The notes: generated from the letters alone by a model not told the origin. Numbered from the stretch's first letter, positions 1 to 9,961 are shown. The stretch is DNA of 64,000 bases from Aulosira sp. FACHB-615 (GCF_014698045.1 NZ_JACJSE010000008.1:124001-188000), one strand, 5' to 3'. Made by a program: numbers and translations.

Positions 1-928
1 ACTGCATACAAGGATATTTTTGATGATCTGGCTCACGGAAGGTAAAACTGCCAGCTTTGACTAAATCGAGACGTTCCCAGTCTGTGTAAATGCGATCGGG
101 CCAAGATAAAGCATATAACAGGGGTAAACGCATATCTGGCCAGCCAAGTTGGGCTAATACAGAGGTGTCTTGTAACTCAATTAACGAGTGAATAATGCTT
201 TGAGGATGGATGACGATTTCGATATTGTCGTAGTCTAAGCCAAACAAAAAGTGAGCTTCAATAACTTCCAATCCTTTATTCATCAAAGTCGCTGAGTCTA
301 CCGTAATTTTTCTGCCCATCGACCAGTTAGGATGTTTGAGGGCATCGGCGACGGTGACTTCTGGCAACTTTTCTACAGGCCAATCACGGAAAGCACCACC
401 GGAGGCTGTCAGCAAAATCTTCCGCAGTCCGCCTGTGGGAACACCTTGCAAGCATTGAAATATGGCTGAGTGTTCCGAATCGGCAGGTAAGAGTTTTACC
501 CCATGTTTTTCCACCAAGGGGAGAACTACAGGGCCGCCGGCAATTAAAGTTTCTTTGTTGGCGAGGGCAATATCTTTACCTGCTTCAATGGCAGCGATGG
601 TGGGTAATAAACCAGCACAACCAACAATCCCGGTAACAACAGTCTCGGCATCGCCATAGCGGGCAACTTCAATCACTCCGGCGGTACCAGCCACTAAAAT
701 GGGTTGGGGATTGAGGTCTTGGATGGCGGCTTGGAGTGCAGGTAATTTATCTTCAGCTGCGATCGCTGCTATACTTGGTCGAAACTGCCGAATTTGATCC
801 GCCAACATCTCGACGTTATTACCTGCTGCCAATCCAACAATCCGAAATTTATCTGGGTACTGAGCGACAATATCTAAAGTCTGAGTACCGATGGAGCCAG
901 TGGAACCAAGAAGAGTAATAGCTTTCAC
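1..928 (-). CDS. dxr: 1-deoxy-D-xylulose 5-phosphate reductoisomerase (3' end cut by window edge)
   Basis: The enzyme converts 1-deoxy-D-xylulose 5-phosphate to 2-C-methyl-D-erythritol 4-phosphate with NADPH, the second step of the MEP isoprenoid pathway in the cytosol. Reading left from a GTG at 928, the protein opens with KAITLLGSTGSIGTQTLDI, the family's NADPH-binding start. It later shows NWSMGRKITVDSATLMNKG, the metal and substrate binding core. About 309 codons are present of the usual 390-400, so the C-terminal part lies left of base 1. It is divergent from the methyltransferase gene. Confidence 0.96.
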   Translation of the reverse strand, partial: MKAITLLGSTGSIGTQTLDIVAQYPDKFRIVGLAAGNNVEMLADQIRQFRPSIAAIAAEDKLPALQAAIQDLNPQPILVAGTAGVIEVARYGDAETVVTGIVGCAGLLPTIAAIEAGKDIALANKETLIAGGPVVLPLVEKHGVKLLPADSEHSAIFQCLQGVPTGGLRKILLTASGGAFRDWPVEKLPEVTVADALKHPNWSMGRKITVDSATLMNKGLEVIEAHFLFGLDYDNIEIVIHPQSIIHSLIELQDTSVLAQLGWPDMRLPLLYALSWPDRIYTDWERLDLVKAGSFTFREPDHQKYPCMQ

Positions 929-1094
929 AATTGCTTAATAATTTAGAGATAACTCCCACTATAAATTGCTTGGGACTGATTTATAACAGCGATCGCCACA
1001 ATTAATCATGAAAAATGCTGAGTTATGAAACTGCATTTGCAGTACAAAAAAGTGTGAAAATATTGGCATTGTTACTCAAACACCAAATTTTGGT

Positions 1095-1832
1095 ATGGAT
1101 AAAAATTTTTATCTCAAGTATGCGGCTGTTGAGGATCAACATTGGTGGTTTGTCGGTCGTCGCCAAATTGTAGAAAAACTGATTCTTCAACTCAAACTGC
1201 CAAACAATGCCAAAATTCTAGAGGCTGGCTGTGGTACTGGTGGCAATTTAAGGATGTTGGCGCGTTATGGTGAAGTTGCAGCGATGGAGTTTGATGAAAC
1301 AGCTTGTCAGTTAGCGAATGAAAGGCAAGTTACTACAGTCCAACAAGGTAGTTTACCTGATCAAATTCCCTTTAACGACCAATATGACTTAATTGTTATC
1401 TTAGATGTTTTAGAGCATATTGATGATGATTTAGCTGCTTTAGAAGCATTGTCTAGCAGATTAAAACCAAATAGTTGGTTATTAATTACAGTGCCGGCTT
1501 ATCAATTTTTATGGAGTTACCATGATGAAATTAACTATCATAAACGTCGCTATACATTGAAAAGATTAAAAAGAGTTGTGAGACTAGCTGGTTATCATAT
1601 CCACTATGGTAGCTATTTTAATACTTGGTTATTTCCCTTGGTAGCTGGAGTACGTTTATTAAAAAATCTGCTCAAACTTGATAAAAAATCAGATGCCAGT
1701 GGTGATTTAAATTTACCCGCAAAACCCATCAATAAATTTTTAACTTTTTTATTTGCTAGTGAACGTTATTTTATGAATTCGTTCAGTTTACCTTTTGGGG
1801 TCTCTGTTGTCCTAATGGTACAGAAAAATTAG
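1095..1832 (+). CDS. class I SAM-dependent methyltransferase
   Basis: This 245-residue protein has the Rossmann methyltransferase motif I (EAGCGTGGN, about residues 43-51), an acidic residue after the second strand (EFDE) and a motif II-like segment YDLIVILDVLEHIDDD around 97-112. It resembles the UbiE/Methyltransf_11 class found in polysaccharide and lipid clusters. The C-terminal third is basic and hydrophobic and may bind membrane. It leads a run of same-strand membrane glycosyltransferase-type genes, so an O- or C-methylation of an envelope glycan or lipid carrier is a reasonable guess. The substrate is unknown. Confidence 0.8.
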   Translation: MDKNFYLKYAAVEDQHWWFVGRRQIVEKLILQLKLPNNAKILEAGCGTGGNLRMLARYGEVAAMEFDETACQLANERQVTTVQQGSLPDQIPFNDQYDLIVILDVLEHIDDDLAALEALSSRLKPNSWLLITVPAYQFLWSYHDEINYHKRRYTLKRLKRVVRLAGYHIHYGSYFNTWLFPLVAGVRLLKNLLKLDKKSDASGDLNLPAKPINKFLTFLFASERYFMNSFSLPFGVSVVLMVQKN

Positions 1833-1862
1833 TCAAAACTATAAATTTAGCTAAACATTTTT

Positions 1863-3254
1863 ATGCGATCACCAGCAAATCAAACTATATTTTGGATAAT
1901 CGGTATAAATGCCTTAATTTTATTTGTATGTAGTAGTATCCGACATAATTTATTTCAGTCAGCCTCTGCTGACTTAGGAATTTTTGATCAGGTAGTTTAT
2001 TTAATTAGTCAGGGAGAAAAGCCGATTTCTTCCCTCTTGGGATTTCATATTCTTGGTGATCATGCGGCTTGGTTATGGTATCCTTTGGGTTTATTGTACA
2101 AAATTTACCCAGACGTACATTGGTTATTTGCCGTCCAGTCCGTGGTTTTGTCGTCAGGCGCTTTACCAATTGCGCTATTAGGAAAACAGGCTGGCTTGAA
2201 AAAAGAAATATCTTTAGCTGTAGCGATCGCTTACCTATTATACCCATTACTTTTCAACATTAATTTATATGATTTCCATCTAGATGTCATCATCCCCAGC
2301 GCCATTTTATGGGCTACTTGGGCAGCGAGAAACCGAAAATATTGGTTATTTTGTGGCAGCATTATTATAGTTTTGGGATGTAAGGCTGTATTCGCCTTAA
2401 CTATTGCAGCAATGGGAATTTGGTTAATATTTTTTGAGAAGCGGCGTTTATATGGTTTAACCGCGCTACTGGGAGGGATTTCTTGGTTTGCGATCGCTAC
2501 TCAGGTTATCATCCCATATTTTGGCGGCTCTGCTGCATCCCTAGAGCGTCACATCCATCGATATAGTCATCTAGGAAACTCTTTTTCAGAGATAGCTAAA
2601 AACTTATTTTTCAGCCCAGGATTGTTTTTTCATAACCTGTTTTCCTTAGAAAACTTATTCTACTTATTCCTATTAGTCATCCCGGTGGTTTGGGGTCTTT
2701 CTTTGAGTAGTATGGCTCCTTTAGTGGGGGCTATTCCTTGTTTAGGAATTAACTTATTGGCTGATTCTTTGCAGCAAAAAGATTTGTTTTTTCAATACTC
2801 TTTACCCATAGTACCATTCATGTTTTTGGCAGTGATGCAAACTTTGGTGTATGGTAGAGGTCTATTACAGACTAAAAAAGCAATTATTTTATGGGCTTTA
2901 GTAGCTTTTTTAGCCTTAGCAAAGTATGGTTATTTTTGGTCAATATATTTAAAATCTTTCGATACTTGGTCAGCGATGCGTGAAGCTATTGCCCTAGTTA
3001 AAACACCAGCAGGTGTCTATACTACTGCTGAAATTACACCCCATTTAACACACCGCAAAATAATTCAATTTACAAATGCAAATTTACCTGAACAAGATTT
3101 AAGTAAATTTAATTATATATTGCTAAATGTTCGTCATCCCGGTTGGTTAAGCAACCAAAACTTTGTTAATAGTCTAATTATTAAACTACAAAATAATCCG
3201 CAGTTTGTTCTAGCATATCAGCGAGATGATGTTTATTTATTCACTAAATCATAG
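1863..3254 (+). CDS. DUF2079-like polytopic membrane protein
   Basis: The 463-residue protein is very hydrophobic with roughly ten membrane segments. Near the N-terminus it has SADLGIFDQVVYLISQG, followed by a helix-rich region with FHLDV. These are features of DUF2079 proteins, which are related in topology to GT-C glycosyltransferases. The acidic residue in the first external loop (DLGIFDQ) sits where GT-C enzymes carry a catalytic or metal-binding Asp. It starts 30 bp after the methyltransferase gene and 12 bp before the next one, so the three are probably one transcript. The substrate is unknown. Confidence 0.75.
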   Translation: MRSPANQTIFWIIGINALILFVCSSIRHNLFQSASADLGIFDQVVYLISQGEKPISSLLGFHILGDHAAWLWYPLGLLYKIYPDVHWLFAVQSVVLSSGALPIALLGKQAGLKKEISLAVAIAYLLYPLLFNINLYDFHLDVIIPSAILWATWAARNRKYWLFCGSIIIVLGCKAVFALTIAAMGIWLIFFEKRRLYGLTALLGGISWFAIATQVIIPYFGGSAASLERHIHRYSHLGNSFSEIAKNLFFSPGLFFHNLFSLENLFYLFLLVIPVVWGLSLSSMAPLVGAIPCLGINLLADSLQQKDLFFQYSLPIVPFMFLAVMQTLVYGRGLLQTKKAIILWALVAFLALAKYGYFWSIYLKSFDTWSAMREAIALVKTPAGVYTTAEITPHLTHRKIIQFTNANLPEQDLSKFNYILLNVRHPGWLSNQNFVNSLIIKLQNNPQFVLAYQRDDVYLFTKS

Positions 3255-3266
3255 CTATTTGTATCA

Positions 3267-4526
3267 ATGCTAAAAAAACGATTGTATTTAAATAAAAATT
3301 TATTATTTGTTCTGGCTATCTGGCTATTTAGTAGACTGCTCATAGCCACTGCTATGTTAATAATTGCTCCTTTAATCATAAATCCCTCTAACGCTACAAA
3401 TGTAACTTTTGGTTGGGATGTGTTTTTGAACTCAGATAGTGAACACTATCAAAAAATTGCTACTGTTGGTTACGATTTTTCAGTAGAGAGACAGGAATAT
3501 TCCGTTGCTTTTTTTCCACTATTTCCGATGTTAAGCCGTGCGATTATGAGTCTTGGCTTGCCATTTATAGTAGCGGGTACAATAGTTAATAATGTGGCAT
3601 TTTTAATTGCTCTGATTGTTGCCTACTTATGGATAAATGAATTTTATGGGATTAAAGTAGCACGATGGATGATAGCGGTATTGGTATGGTTTCCTATGTC
3701 ATTGTTTGGCACAGTTATTTACTCAGAAGGCTTGTATCTGTTATTCAGTACAGCAGCTTTACGAGCATTTGATAAACAGCAGAACTTAGAAACAGCGATT
3801 TTTGGCACGTTAGCTACTGCAACGCGTCCAACAGGGATAGCATTAGTAACTGCTTGTTTACTGACTGCTTGGAAAGAAAAAAGAGGAATAAAAACTTACA
3901 TTGCTAGTTTAGCTACTAGTGGGGGAATACTTCTCTACAGCCTATATTGTCAAGTTAAATTTGGTGATGCTTTAGCATTTTTTCATGCACAAAAAGCATG
4001 GCGACCCTCATTAGGTTTTTACTGGCAAGGCTGGTTAAAAATGCTGATGCAAATTACAGTGGGTCAAAGAAATTGGTCAGCAGGCTATCTGAAAGATCCT
4101 TGGCATCCACTGTTATTTCTAAGTATTGTAATTTGCAGTTTTTTATTATGGTACTTTCGGAAAAATTTAGATGTTCAGAAATTAGACTTTGGTTTTTATG
4201 CCTTAATTTTACTTTTATGGCTATTAGCTGGTGATCCTTTAATCAACACTATCACAATTTTAGGCGGCACTTATCTGTTATGGCATTGTCGCAGTCAATT
4301 AACACCAATTACCTTAATTTATGGCTGTTGTTCGTTAGGCTTAATTTTTGCTTCTGGTGGAACTTGGTCACTGAATAGATTAGCCTATGGCGTTATTTCT
4401 TTAACTGTAGCTTTGGGTCTAGTTTTGTCTCGTTATCCGCGTTGGGGATACGCTACTGTAATATTTTTCGGTATTTTGTTAGCTAGTGTTTCTGTACGAT
4501 TTGCTCAAAATTTATGGGTAGCATAG
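3267..4526 (+). CDS. PIG-V-like GT-C mannosyltransferase family membrane protein
   Basis: This 419-residue polytopic protein has family signatures of PIG-V/Gpi18-type mannosyltransferases: a luminal loop WDVFLNSDSEHYQKIATVGY, then AFFPLFPML, YSEGLYLLFS and ATRPTGIALV. Such enzymes move a sugar from a polyprenyl-phosphate donor on the outer face of the membrane. It closes a three-gene rightward run and converges with the ArnT-like gene, the stops being only a few bases apart. The acceptor cannot be read from sequence. Confidence 0.75.
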   Translation: MLKKRLYLNKNLLFVLAIWLFSRLLIATAMLIIAPLIINPSNATNVTFGWDVFLNSDSEHYQKIATVGYDFSVERQEYSVAFFPLFPMLSRAIMSLGLPFIVAGTIVNNVAFLIALIVAYLWINEFYGIKVARWMIAVLVWFPMSLFGTVIYSEGLYLLFSTAALRAFDKQQNLETAIFGTLATATRPTGIALVTACLLTAWKEKRGIKTYIASLATSGGILLYSLYCQVKFGDALAFFHAQKAWRPSLGFYWQGWLKMLMQITVGQRNWSAGYLKDPWHPLLFLSIVICSFLLWYFRKNLDVQKLDFGFYALILLLWLLAGDPLINTITILGGTYLLWHCRSQLTPITLIYGCCSLGLIFASGGTWSLNRLAYGVISLTVALGLVLSRYPRWGYATVIFFGILLASVSVRFAQNLWVA

Positions 4527-4532
4527 GCAAAA

Positions 4533-6077
4533 TTATAATGGTGCAATTAAGCTAAAATTTTCGGCAGTATCTAAAATTTTATTCACAGGTAAATTTAGAT
4601 TATGTAAGGCGCTGTTGTCTAGTAGTAAATAAGACTTATTAGCCAACATTTGTTTGAAGACTGGGGCATTTACTGGAATTACTTGGCAATCACAATAAAA
4701 ATTTAAACTAGGGCGGCTATAAGCAAATGAGGTGTAGATTTTTGTACCTGGGGAGGTATGGGTGCGAATTAAGGCGGCGACGGGTTTAACCGGGAATGCC
4801 TCATTTAATTCCCAAATCCAAGATTGGGAACTCATCAATAGTAATAGTACTAAATACATCCCAGAAAATAACACAGGAATAAATCTGCGATCGCATTTAT
4901 AAATCAACCATGCTGCTAAACTCAGACTCATCGTTAAAATTATAGCCATCCCAACTAATACAGGCTCTTCCTGGGCAAGAATAAAGTAAACACAACCTCC
5001 TAAACCAGCCAACGCCATTATAACTATAAATATTGCCCAAACTCGCCGATTAATTACTTGATTTCGCCAAACTTCACTCAGTTCTAACCCAATTGCCAAG
5101 GCTAAAAATGGATATATAGGCATAACATACCAAGGCAATTTTGTAGTTATCAAAGAGATAGCGATAAAGTAAACAATCGTACCAATTAAAATTAAGCGAC
5201 TCCAACTAGCATCGCGTTTCTTCCAAGCTAGATAAAATCCGGCCGGCCAAAATAACAACCAGGGAAAAGCATACTTTAATAACTCAATTAAATAATACCA
5301 AGGAGCGCCTGTATTACCCTCAACAGGTTGGGATATGCGGTCAAATGTTTGCGCTTGTAAATTTATCTGGAAGAAATTACTACCATAATGCTGCCATTGG
5401 GCAATATACCACGCGATCGCCGGCGCAATTCCCAACACAATTCCAGCCCATAAGTAAGGGTTGTTTAACACAATTAACGGTGATGAAGCCAAGATAAATA
5501 ATCCAGCAATACCTCCCAGCAACAAAACCAGCATTCCTTTAGTCAGGGTAATTAACCCTAGACAAAATCCCACACCTAAAGCCCAAGGTTTTTGCTGACG
5601 TGATTTTAATAAACAAAATAATAATAGTAAGAAAAATGTAATACTGGTACCATCTAGCATTGCCAAGCGTCCATGACGCACGACAGGTAAAGTTGTTAAA
5701 TAAACGAAAGCCGCAAACAACGCAGGTAAACTATCGTTAAACAACAAAATCCCTACTAAATACAATAACGGCACTCCCAAGGCAGTTAATAAAGCACCCG
5801 GTAGGCGTGTTGTCCATTCATTTACACCGCCTAGAGAGTAACACCAAGCAATTAACAAGTGCATCAGAGGTGGCTTATTATGATAAGGTTCACCGCCTAA
5901 AGTTGGATACAGCCAATGCAGAGAACCAAAAGCAGCACGCCAAATTTCCCTGGCGACTTGTGCTACTGTACCTTCATCCCAGTCCCGTAAGGGGGAATTT
6001 CCTAAACACAGCAACCACAGCAGTAAAGCACCTATTAGCAAGGTTAATAGCCATTCAGTTTCTCGGAATGGGCGCAT
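4533..6077 (-). CDS. ArnT/PMT-like GT39-family glycosyltransferase
   Basis: The 514-residue protein has about twelve membrane helices. The first external loop carries RDWDEGTVAQVAREIWR (the DE pair typical of GT39/ArnT enzymes) and then HNKPPLMHLLIAW, a family hallmark. These enzymes transfer a sugar from undecaprenyl-phosphate to lipid or protein on the periplasmic face. The nearby GtrB-like transferase (6476) and small ArnE-like transporter (7574) could supply the flipped lipid-linked sugar. It is transcribed alone and leftward. Confidence 0.85.
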   Translation of the reverse strand: MRPFRETEWLLTLLIGALLLWLLCLGNSPLRDWDEGTVAQVAREIWRAAFGSLHWLYPTLGGEPYHNKPPLMHLLIAWCYSLGGVNEWTTRLPGALLTALGVPLLYLVGILLFNDSLPALFAAFVYLTTLPVVRHGRLAMLDGTSITFFLLLLFCLLKSRQQKPWALGVGFCLGLITLTKGMLVLLLGGIAGLFILASSPLIVLNNPYLWAGIVLGIAPAIAWYIAQWQHYGSNFFQINLQAQTFDRISQPVEGNTGAPWYYLIELLKYAFPWLLFWPAGFYLAWKKRDASWSRLILIGTIVYFIAISLITTKLPWYVMPIYPFLALAIGLELSEVWRNQVINRRVWAIFIVIMALAGLGGCVYFILAQEEPVLVGMAIILTMSLSLAAWLIYKCDRRFIPVLFSGMYLVLLLLMSSQSWIWELNEAFPVKPVAALIRTHTSPGTKIYTSFAYSRPSLNFYCDCQVIPVNAPVFKQMLANKSYLLLDNSALHNLNLPVNKILDTAENFSLIAPL

Positions 6078-6239
6078 AAATAAATTTAGTTTAATTATTT
6101 TATTGATTGTTTATTGATTACGATCACTAGTACAACAAGGCAAAAGTAAAAGGTTAAAAGGAAAAAGAAAGAATAGTGATCCCACAAGCCTTTTAACAGT
6201 TTCTTCTGGTCGGTTTATTTACGCCGATTTGTAATAGAT

Positions 6240-6369
6240 ATACGACTCATATTTGATTTATGAAAAAAATCCATACACTCAGATAATGCTTCTTTCCTAC
6301 TCTCCACTCCCTATTCCCCATTCCCTGTCTACACAACTAGATTCGGAAATCAAACCAGATTCCTATATA
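6240..6369 (-). repeat. copy A of an interspersed inverted-end (MITE-like) repeat
   Basis: The right end reads GATTCCTATATA preceded by AAATCAAACCA, and the left end reads ATACGACTCATATTTGATT. It is the reverse complement of the copy at 10671, sharing both ends and a GGGAATAGGGAATGGGGA-type middle. It fills most of the gene-free stretch 6078-6475. No coding potential is visible. Confidence 0.7.
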
Positions 6370-6475
6370 ATTTTAAGGAATTTTATATCAGGAACGACAT
6401 CACCAAGTTTATAGTATATATCTATTTGAATCTGTCCTTTTCTTGCTGTCTTGATGAAATAATCTGATAAAAACT

Positions 6476-7438
6476 GTGATTCAACCAATATACTCTTTGG
6501 TCATTCCTATTTATAACGAAGAAGAGAATATCACGGAAATGTACCGTCGGCTGCATCATGTAGCAGAACATTTAGATGGTGAGGTGGAATTTATTTTAGT
6601 CGATGATGGTAGCCGCGATCGCTCTTTGAGTATGATTCGAGAACTCCGCCATCGTGATAGTCGAGTTCGTTACCTGAGTTTTGCGCGAAACTTTGGCCAT
6701 CAAACTGCTGTCACGGCTGGACTAAATTTTGTCCAAGGCAGATGTGCAGTTATTATGGATGCGGATTTGCAAGATCCCCCAGAACTAATTTTTCAGATGG
6801 TGGAAAAATGGCAACAAGGCTACGAAGTAGTGTACGCTCAACGTTTAGCTCGTAAACAAGAAAGTTGGCTCAAACGTTTTACAGCCTATGCTTTTTACCG
6901 CATTCTTCGACGTTTATCTCATGTGGATATCCCCACAGATACCGGAGATTTTTGTTTACTAGACAGGCAAGTTGTCGATATTCTCAATGCTATGCCCGAA
7001 CGTAACCGTTACATTCGGGGTTTACGCGCTTGGGCGGGTTTTCGCCAAACTGCTGTACTGTTTGAACGAGAACCGCGTTTTGCAGGCAAAGTTAAGTATA
7101 CTTTCGGTAAATCTTGGGCTTTGGCTGTCGATGGAATTATTTCCTTTTCTACTGTGCCATTAAAACTGGCAACCTACTTAGGTATGGTAGCAGCTGCGAT
7201 CGCTCTATTGATGATCATCCTCGTCCTATATTGGCGCTTATTTGACCATGCTAGTCCTTTAATTGGTTACAGTTTAATTACAATTGCCATCTTTTTTCTC
7301 GGTTCTGTGCAGTTGATTTGTATAGGAATTTTAGGCGAGTATATCGGCCGAATTTATGAAGAAGTCAAAGCCCGCCCCATATATACTGTCAAAGAAACCG
7401 GCGGTTTAATTAAAGTCTCAGAAATGCAGTCTAAATAA
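6476..7438 (+). CDS. GtrB/DPM1-like polyprenyl-phosphate glycosyltransferase (GT2)
   Basis: This 320-residue protein has a cytosolic GT2 domain followed by two membrane helices (about residues 231-251 and 266-288), the layout of GtrB/ArnC-type enzymes that load a sugar from a nucleotide donor onto undecaprenyl or dolichyl phosphate. Visible motifs are LVIPIYNEEENI (8-19), VDDGS (42-46) and DADLQDPP (95-102). It starts with GTG. A small four-helix transporter follows 135 bp downstream on the same strand, matching a synthase plus flippase arrangement. Confidence 0.9.
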   Translation: MIQPIYSLVIPIYNEEENITEMYRRLHHVAEHLDGEVEFILVDDGSRDRSLSMIRELRHRDSRVRYLSFARNFGHQTAVTAGLNFVQGRCAVIMDADLQDPPELIFQMVEKWQQGYEVVYAQRLARKQESWLKRFTAYAFYRILRRLSHVDIPTDTGDFCLLDRQVVDILNAMPERNRYIRGLRAWAGFRQTAVLFEREPRFAGKVKYTFGKSWALAVDGIISFSTVPLKLATYLGMVAAAIALLMIILVLYWRLFDHASPLIGYSLITIAIFFLGSVQLICIGILGEYIGRIYEEVKARPIYTVKETGGLIKVSEMQSK

Positions 7439-7573
7439 TGGCTGTTATATCAAGTTAAGCAACAGTCATCAAAATACATAACTGTTCCACATTTAACTTG
7501 CATATTTTTGATTGAGGAGTAAAACATCAGACTCCCTCTAGTCTGAATGTATAAATTAGGTGTGTAACAGCTT

Positions 7574-7942
7574 ATGACCCCCCAAGAATTTAGTTTATTA
7601 ATTGTATCCATTCTCATCAGCACAGCCGGACAATTTTTTCTGAAAATAGGCGCAAATAAATTAGGCAGGGTGAATTTAGGCAACGCCATCACTCACATTC
7701 TGGGTATTATCACAATCCCAGAACTATTAATTGGATTAACTTGCTACGGTTTTGGGGCGATGTTTTATATCCTGCTACTATCTAGAGTTAACCTGAGCGT
7801 TGCTGGCCCATCTGTATCTATCGGTTACATTTTCTCTGTGTTGCTTGGCTATTGGATCTTGAAAGAGCCTATACCCTTCATTCGCCTAGTTGGTTTAAGC
7901 TTTATTGTTGTGGGTGTAATCTTAGTAGTTTGGCGCAAATAA
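7574..7942 (+). CDS. small EamA/SMR-type (ArnE-like) transporter
   Basis: The 122-residue protein has four hydrophobic helices and ends in RLVGLSFIVVGVILVVWRK, typical of small multidrug resistance/EamA half-transporters such as ArnE. ArnE/ArnF-type proteins flip undecaprenyl-phosphate-linked sugars. Its place after a GtrB-like synthase, with GT-C transferases nearby, supports a lipid-sugar flippase role over drug export. That role is inferred from context. Confidence 0.75.
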   Translation: MTPQEFSLLIVSILISTAGQFFLKIGANKLGRVNLGNAITHILGIITIPELLIGLTCYGFGAMFYILLLSRVNLSVAGPSVSIGYIFSVLLGYWILKEPIPFIRLVGLSFIVVGVILVVWRK

Positions 7943-8041
7943 TCAACTGTCTATATCGTTGATATTTGATGTCTCAAACAAGTAGGTATCGGGAAAACAA
8001 AATTTTTCCGAAAATAGACAATAGACTAAATAGTTGCAAGA

Positions 8042-8155
8042 TATAGGAATCTGCTTTGATTATTGAAATTATCTGTAAAGGCTGGGGGTAGGGAGTAGAA
8101 AAGAGCATTTTGTGGGTGTACTGATTTTTTCCAGACATCAAATATGATTCCTATA
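8042..8155 (+). repeat. copy B of the MITE-like repeat
   Basis: It starts TATAGGAATCTGCTTTGATT and ends CATCAAATATGATTCCTATA, so the two ends are near-perfect inverted repeats. The centre has GGGTGTACTGATTTTTTCC, also present in copy C. No ORF is inside. Confidence 0.75.
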
Positions 8156-8880
8156 GTTAGCAAGAATTATTATAGTTTTTTCTAACTATATACATAGAAT
8201 ACAACAATATTAAATTTTATTTAAATTTTTGACAAAAGTTATCTTCAACCCGTAGCATTATTGTACAAAAATGTAGTTAAAATCATGGATTAATCATATC
8301 ATTGCCAATGAATGATTAAAGAGTATAGAAATTAACGGCTTAATATTGCTTGATAATGAGAAACTAGCTTTTGTTGATGACCACTATATCAATCAAAAGC
8401 TAGGAGAAACTATTGTGTATGGAAAAACTTAATTTTTTATTCAAACAGAAAGAATATTTTTTAGCAGTAAAATATACAATATTAAATGCAACTTGCAGGG
8501 AACAAATAATCTATGCAAGTAGTTATTAACTGTATGTGGAATTGTATAAATTATGAATTTTATTGTTTGTATAAATCTTACAGGAGGCTTCTTGAAGGTT
8601 AAGAAAATGATTAGTAAACTAATACAAGCAGACTGTGATTACTATCAGTATGAGCAGTATTAATATAACGATAAAGAGTGAAAATACTTAAGTAGTCCGA
8701 GTGGCTCTGGGCGATCGCTTTCAGAGAGATTACTGATACCATAACCCGCCTCATACGAAGGAAAATTCCAGATAAAATTCTGTAAAACTGAGGCAAATTT
8801 TCAGGATTAGTAGAAAGTAATTGGGAATCTAAATTTTAGAGAAAAGTGTGCTATAAATTACCGTCAGAACCATACATAAT
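8156..8880. other. AT-rich intergenic stretch without a recognised gene
   Basis: This stretch between the small transporter and the deacetylase is AT-rich. I see no ORF with a ribosome site, domain or conserved motif, and no RNA gene. It may hold the deacetylase promoter or an unannotated small RNA. Confidence 0.5.
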
Positions 8881-8892
8881 GGTTCGACCCTT

Positions 8893-8898
8893 GAAGGA
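8893..8898 (+). promoter_or_regulatory. ribosome binding site that decides the GTG start
   Basis: AAGGAG lies 8 bases before the GTG at 8907. The nearer ATG at 8901 is in a different frame, so this site supports the GTG start of the deacetylase. Confidence 0.65.
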
Positions 8899-8906
8899 GC
8901 TATGAA

Positions 8907-9818
8907 GTGGAAAACAATAAATCTTTACTTTGGCCGCAAGGTATATTAATTGCGTTGCTTGCCCTAGGTGCTACATTAAGCATTGCTATGATGATGCTTT
9001 TGAGGCCAAATGCTTCTGAAGCCCAAAGCAGTCAGAATATAAATATCAATAATAATTTAGTTGCCAAAGTAGGTACGCAAAAGCGCATTGAAGGATTAAA
9101 AGCAGCAATGCTGACAACTTGGCAACAAGAAGCACAAGCTAAAGGTCTTGGTTATGCTTTAGCGAAACGCTTTCAAGGAGCAGTTATTAAAGAGGCTAAA
9201 CTTAGTCCTAATCAAAAAGTCATTGCACTCACTTTTGATGATGGCCCTTGGCCTGAAAGTACTGCTCAAGTTCTAGACATTCTCAAGCAGAATAATGTCA
9301 AAGCCACATTTTTTGTTGTTGGTCAAAACGTCAAAAATTACCCCGACTTACTCAAGCGGGTAAGTGCAGAAGGTCATGTTGTTGCTAACCACACTTGGCA
9401 TCACTGGTATCATGTCATGAATCAACAGGCAGCAGCCTATGAAATTGAGCATACAACCGAGTTGATTTATAAAATTACAGGTGTCAAAACAAATTTGTTT
9501 CGCCCACCTGGAGGAATCATGCACAATGGCGTAGCCGCATACGCTAAAAACGCCAAATATGCAATTGTGATGTGGTCAACTGATTCTGTAGACTATTCTC
9601 AGCCTGCTGTACCCAAATTGATTAATAATGTCTTTCAACTAGCTAAACCAGGTGGGATTGTTCTGATGCACGATGGTGGTGGAAATCGCTCCCGCACTGT
9701 GCAGGCTTTACCAGAAATTATTAATAGATTTCGGAAACAAGGATACAGCTTTGTGACTGTTCCAGAACTTTTAGAAATGGAAGATAAAGCACAAAGTGTA
9801 GTTGCCCAGAAAAAGTAA
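8907..9818 (+). CDS. membrane-anchored polysaccharide deacetylase (NodB domain, CE4)
   Basis: The 303-residue protein has an N-terminal membrane anchor (about 11-33) and a NodB domain that would act outside the cytoplasmic membrane. Metal and catalytic motifs are complete: LTFDDGP (108-114), NHTWHH (161-166) and FRPPGG (198-203). A late VLMHDGGG supplies the last family motif. CE4 enzymes remove N-acetyl groups from peptidoglycan, chitin-like or exopolysaccharide chains. The neighbourhood of glycan genes points to peptidoglycan or an exported polysaccharide, but the substrate is not determined. Confidence 0.92.
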   Translation: MENNKSLLWPQGILIALLALGATLSIAMMMLLRPNASEAQSSQNININNNLVAKVGTQKRIEGLKAAMLTTWQQEAQAKGLGYALAKRFQGAVIKEAKLSPNQKVIALTFDDGPWPESTAQVLDILKQNNVKATFFVVGQNVKNYPDLLKRVSAEGHVVANHTWHHWYHVMNQQAAAYEIEHTTELIYKITGVKTNLFRPPGGIMHNGVAAYAKNAKYAIVMWSTDSVDYSQPAVPKLINNVFQLAKPGGIVLMHDGGGNRSRTVQALPEIINRFRKQGYSFVTVPELLEMEDKAQSVVAQKK

Positions 9819-9847
9819 TAGTTAAATTACTAATTACCGATTATTAA

Positions 9848-9961
9848 TATAGTAATCAGCTTTGATTTTTAAATTATGTGTAGGGTGGTCATGTTTATGA
9901 TTGACAAATGCCCACCTTACCAATATCTAGTTTTCTGCACAATCAAATATGAGTTTTATAC
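9848..9961 (+). repeat. copy D (diverged) of the MITE-like repeat
   Basis: The ends read TATAGTAATCAGCTTTGATT and CAATCAAATATGAGTTTTATA, matching the family ends with several changes. The middle differs from the other copies and holds GTAGGGTGG and CCCACCTTAC, which can pair with each other. Confidence 0.55.

Noticed and set aside
1093..1113. Host sequence ATAAAAATTTTTAT as a copy of the prophage palindrome
   Set aside because: It lacks the TGA/TCA ends of the prophage motif and is a simple A/T palindrome.
8611..8796. 61-residue minus-strand frame in the AT-rich region before the deacetylase
   Set aside because: No ribosome site, no motif and low-quality composition, and it lies in an AT-rich intergenic stretch.
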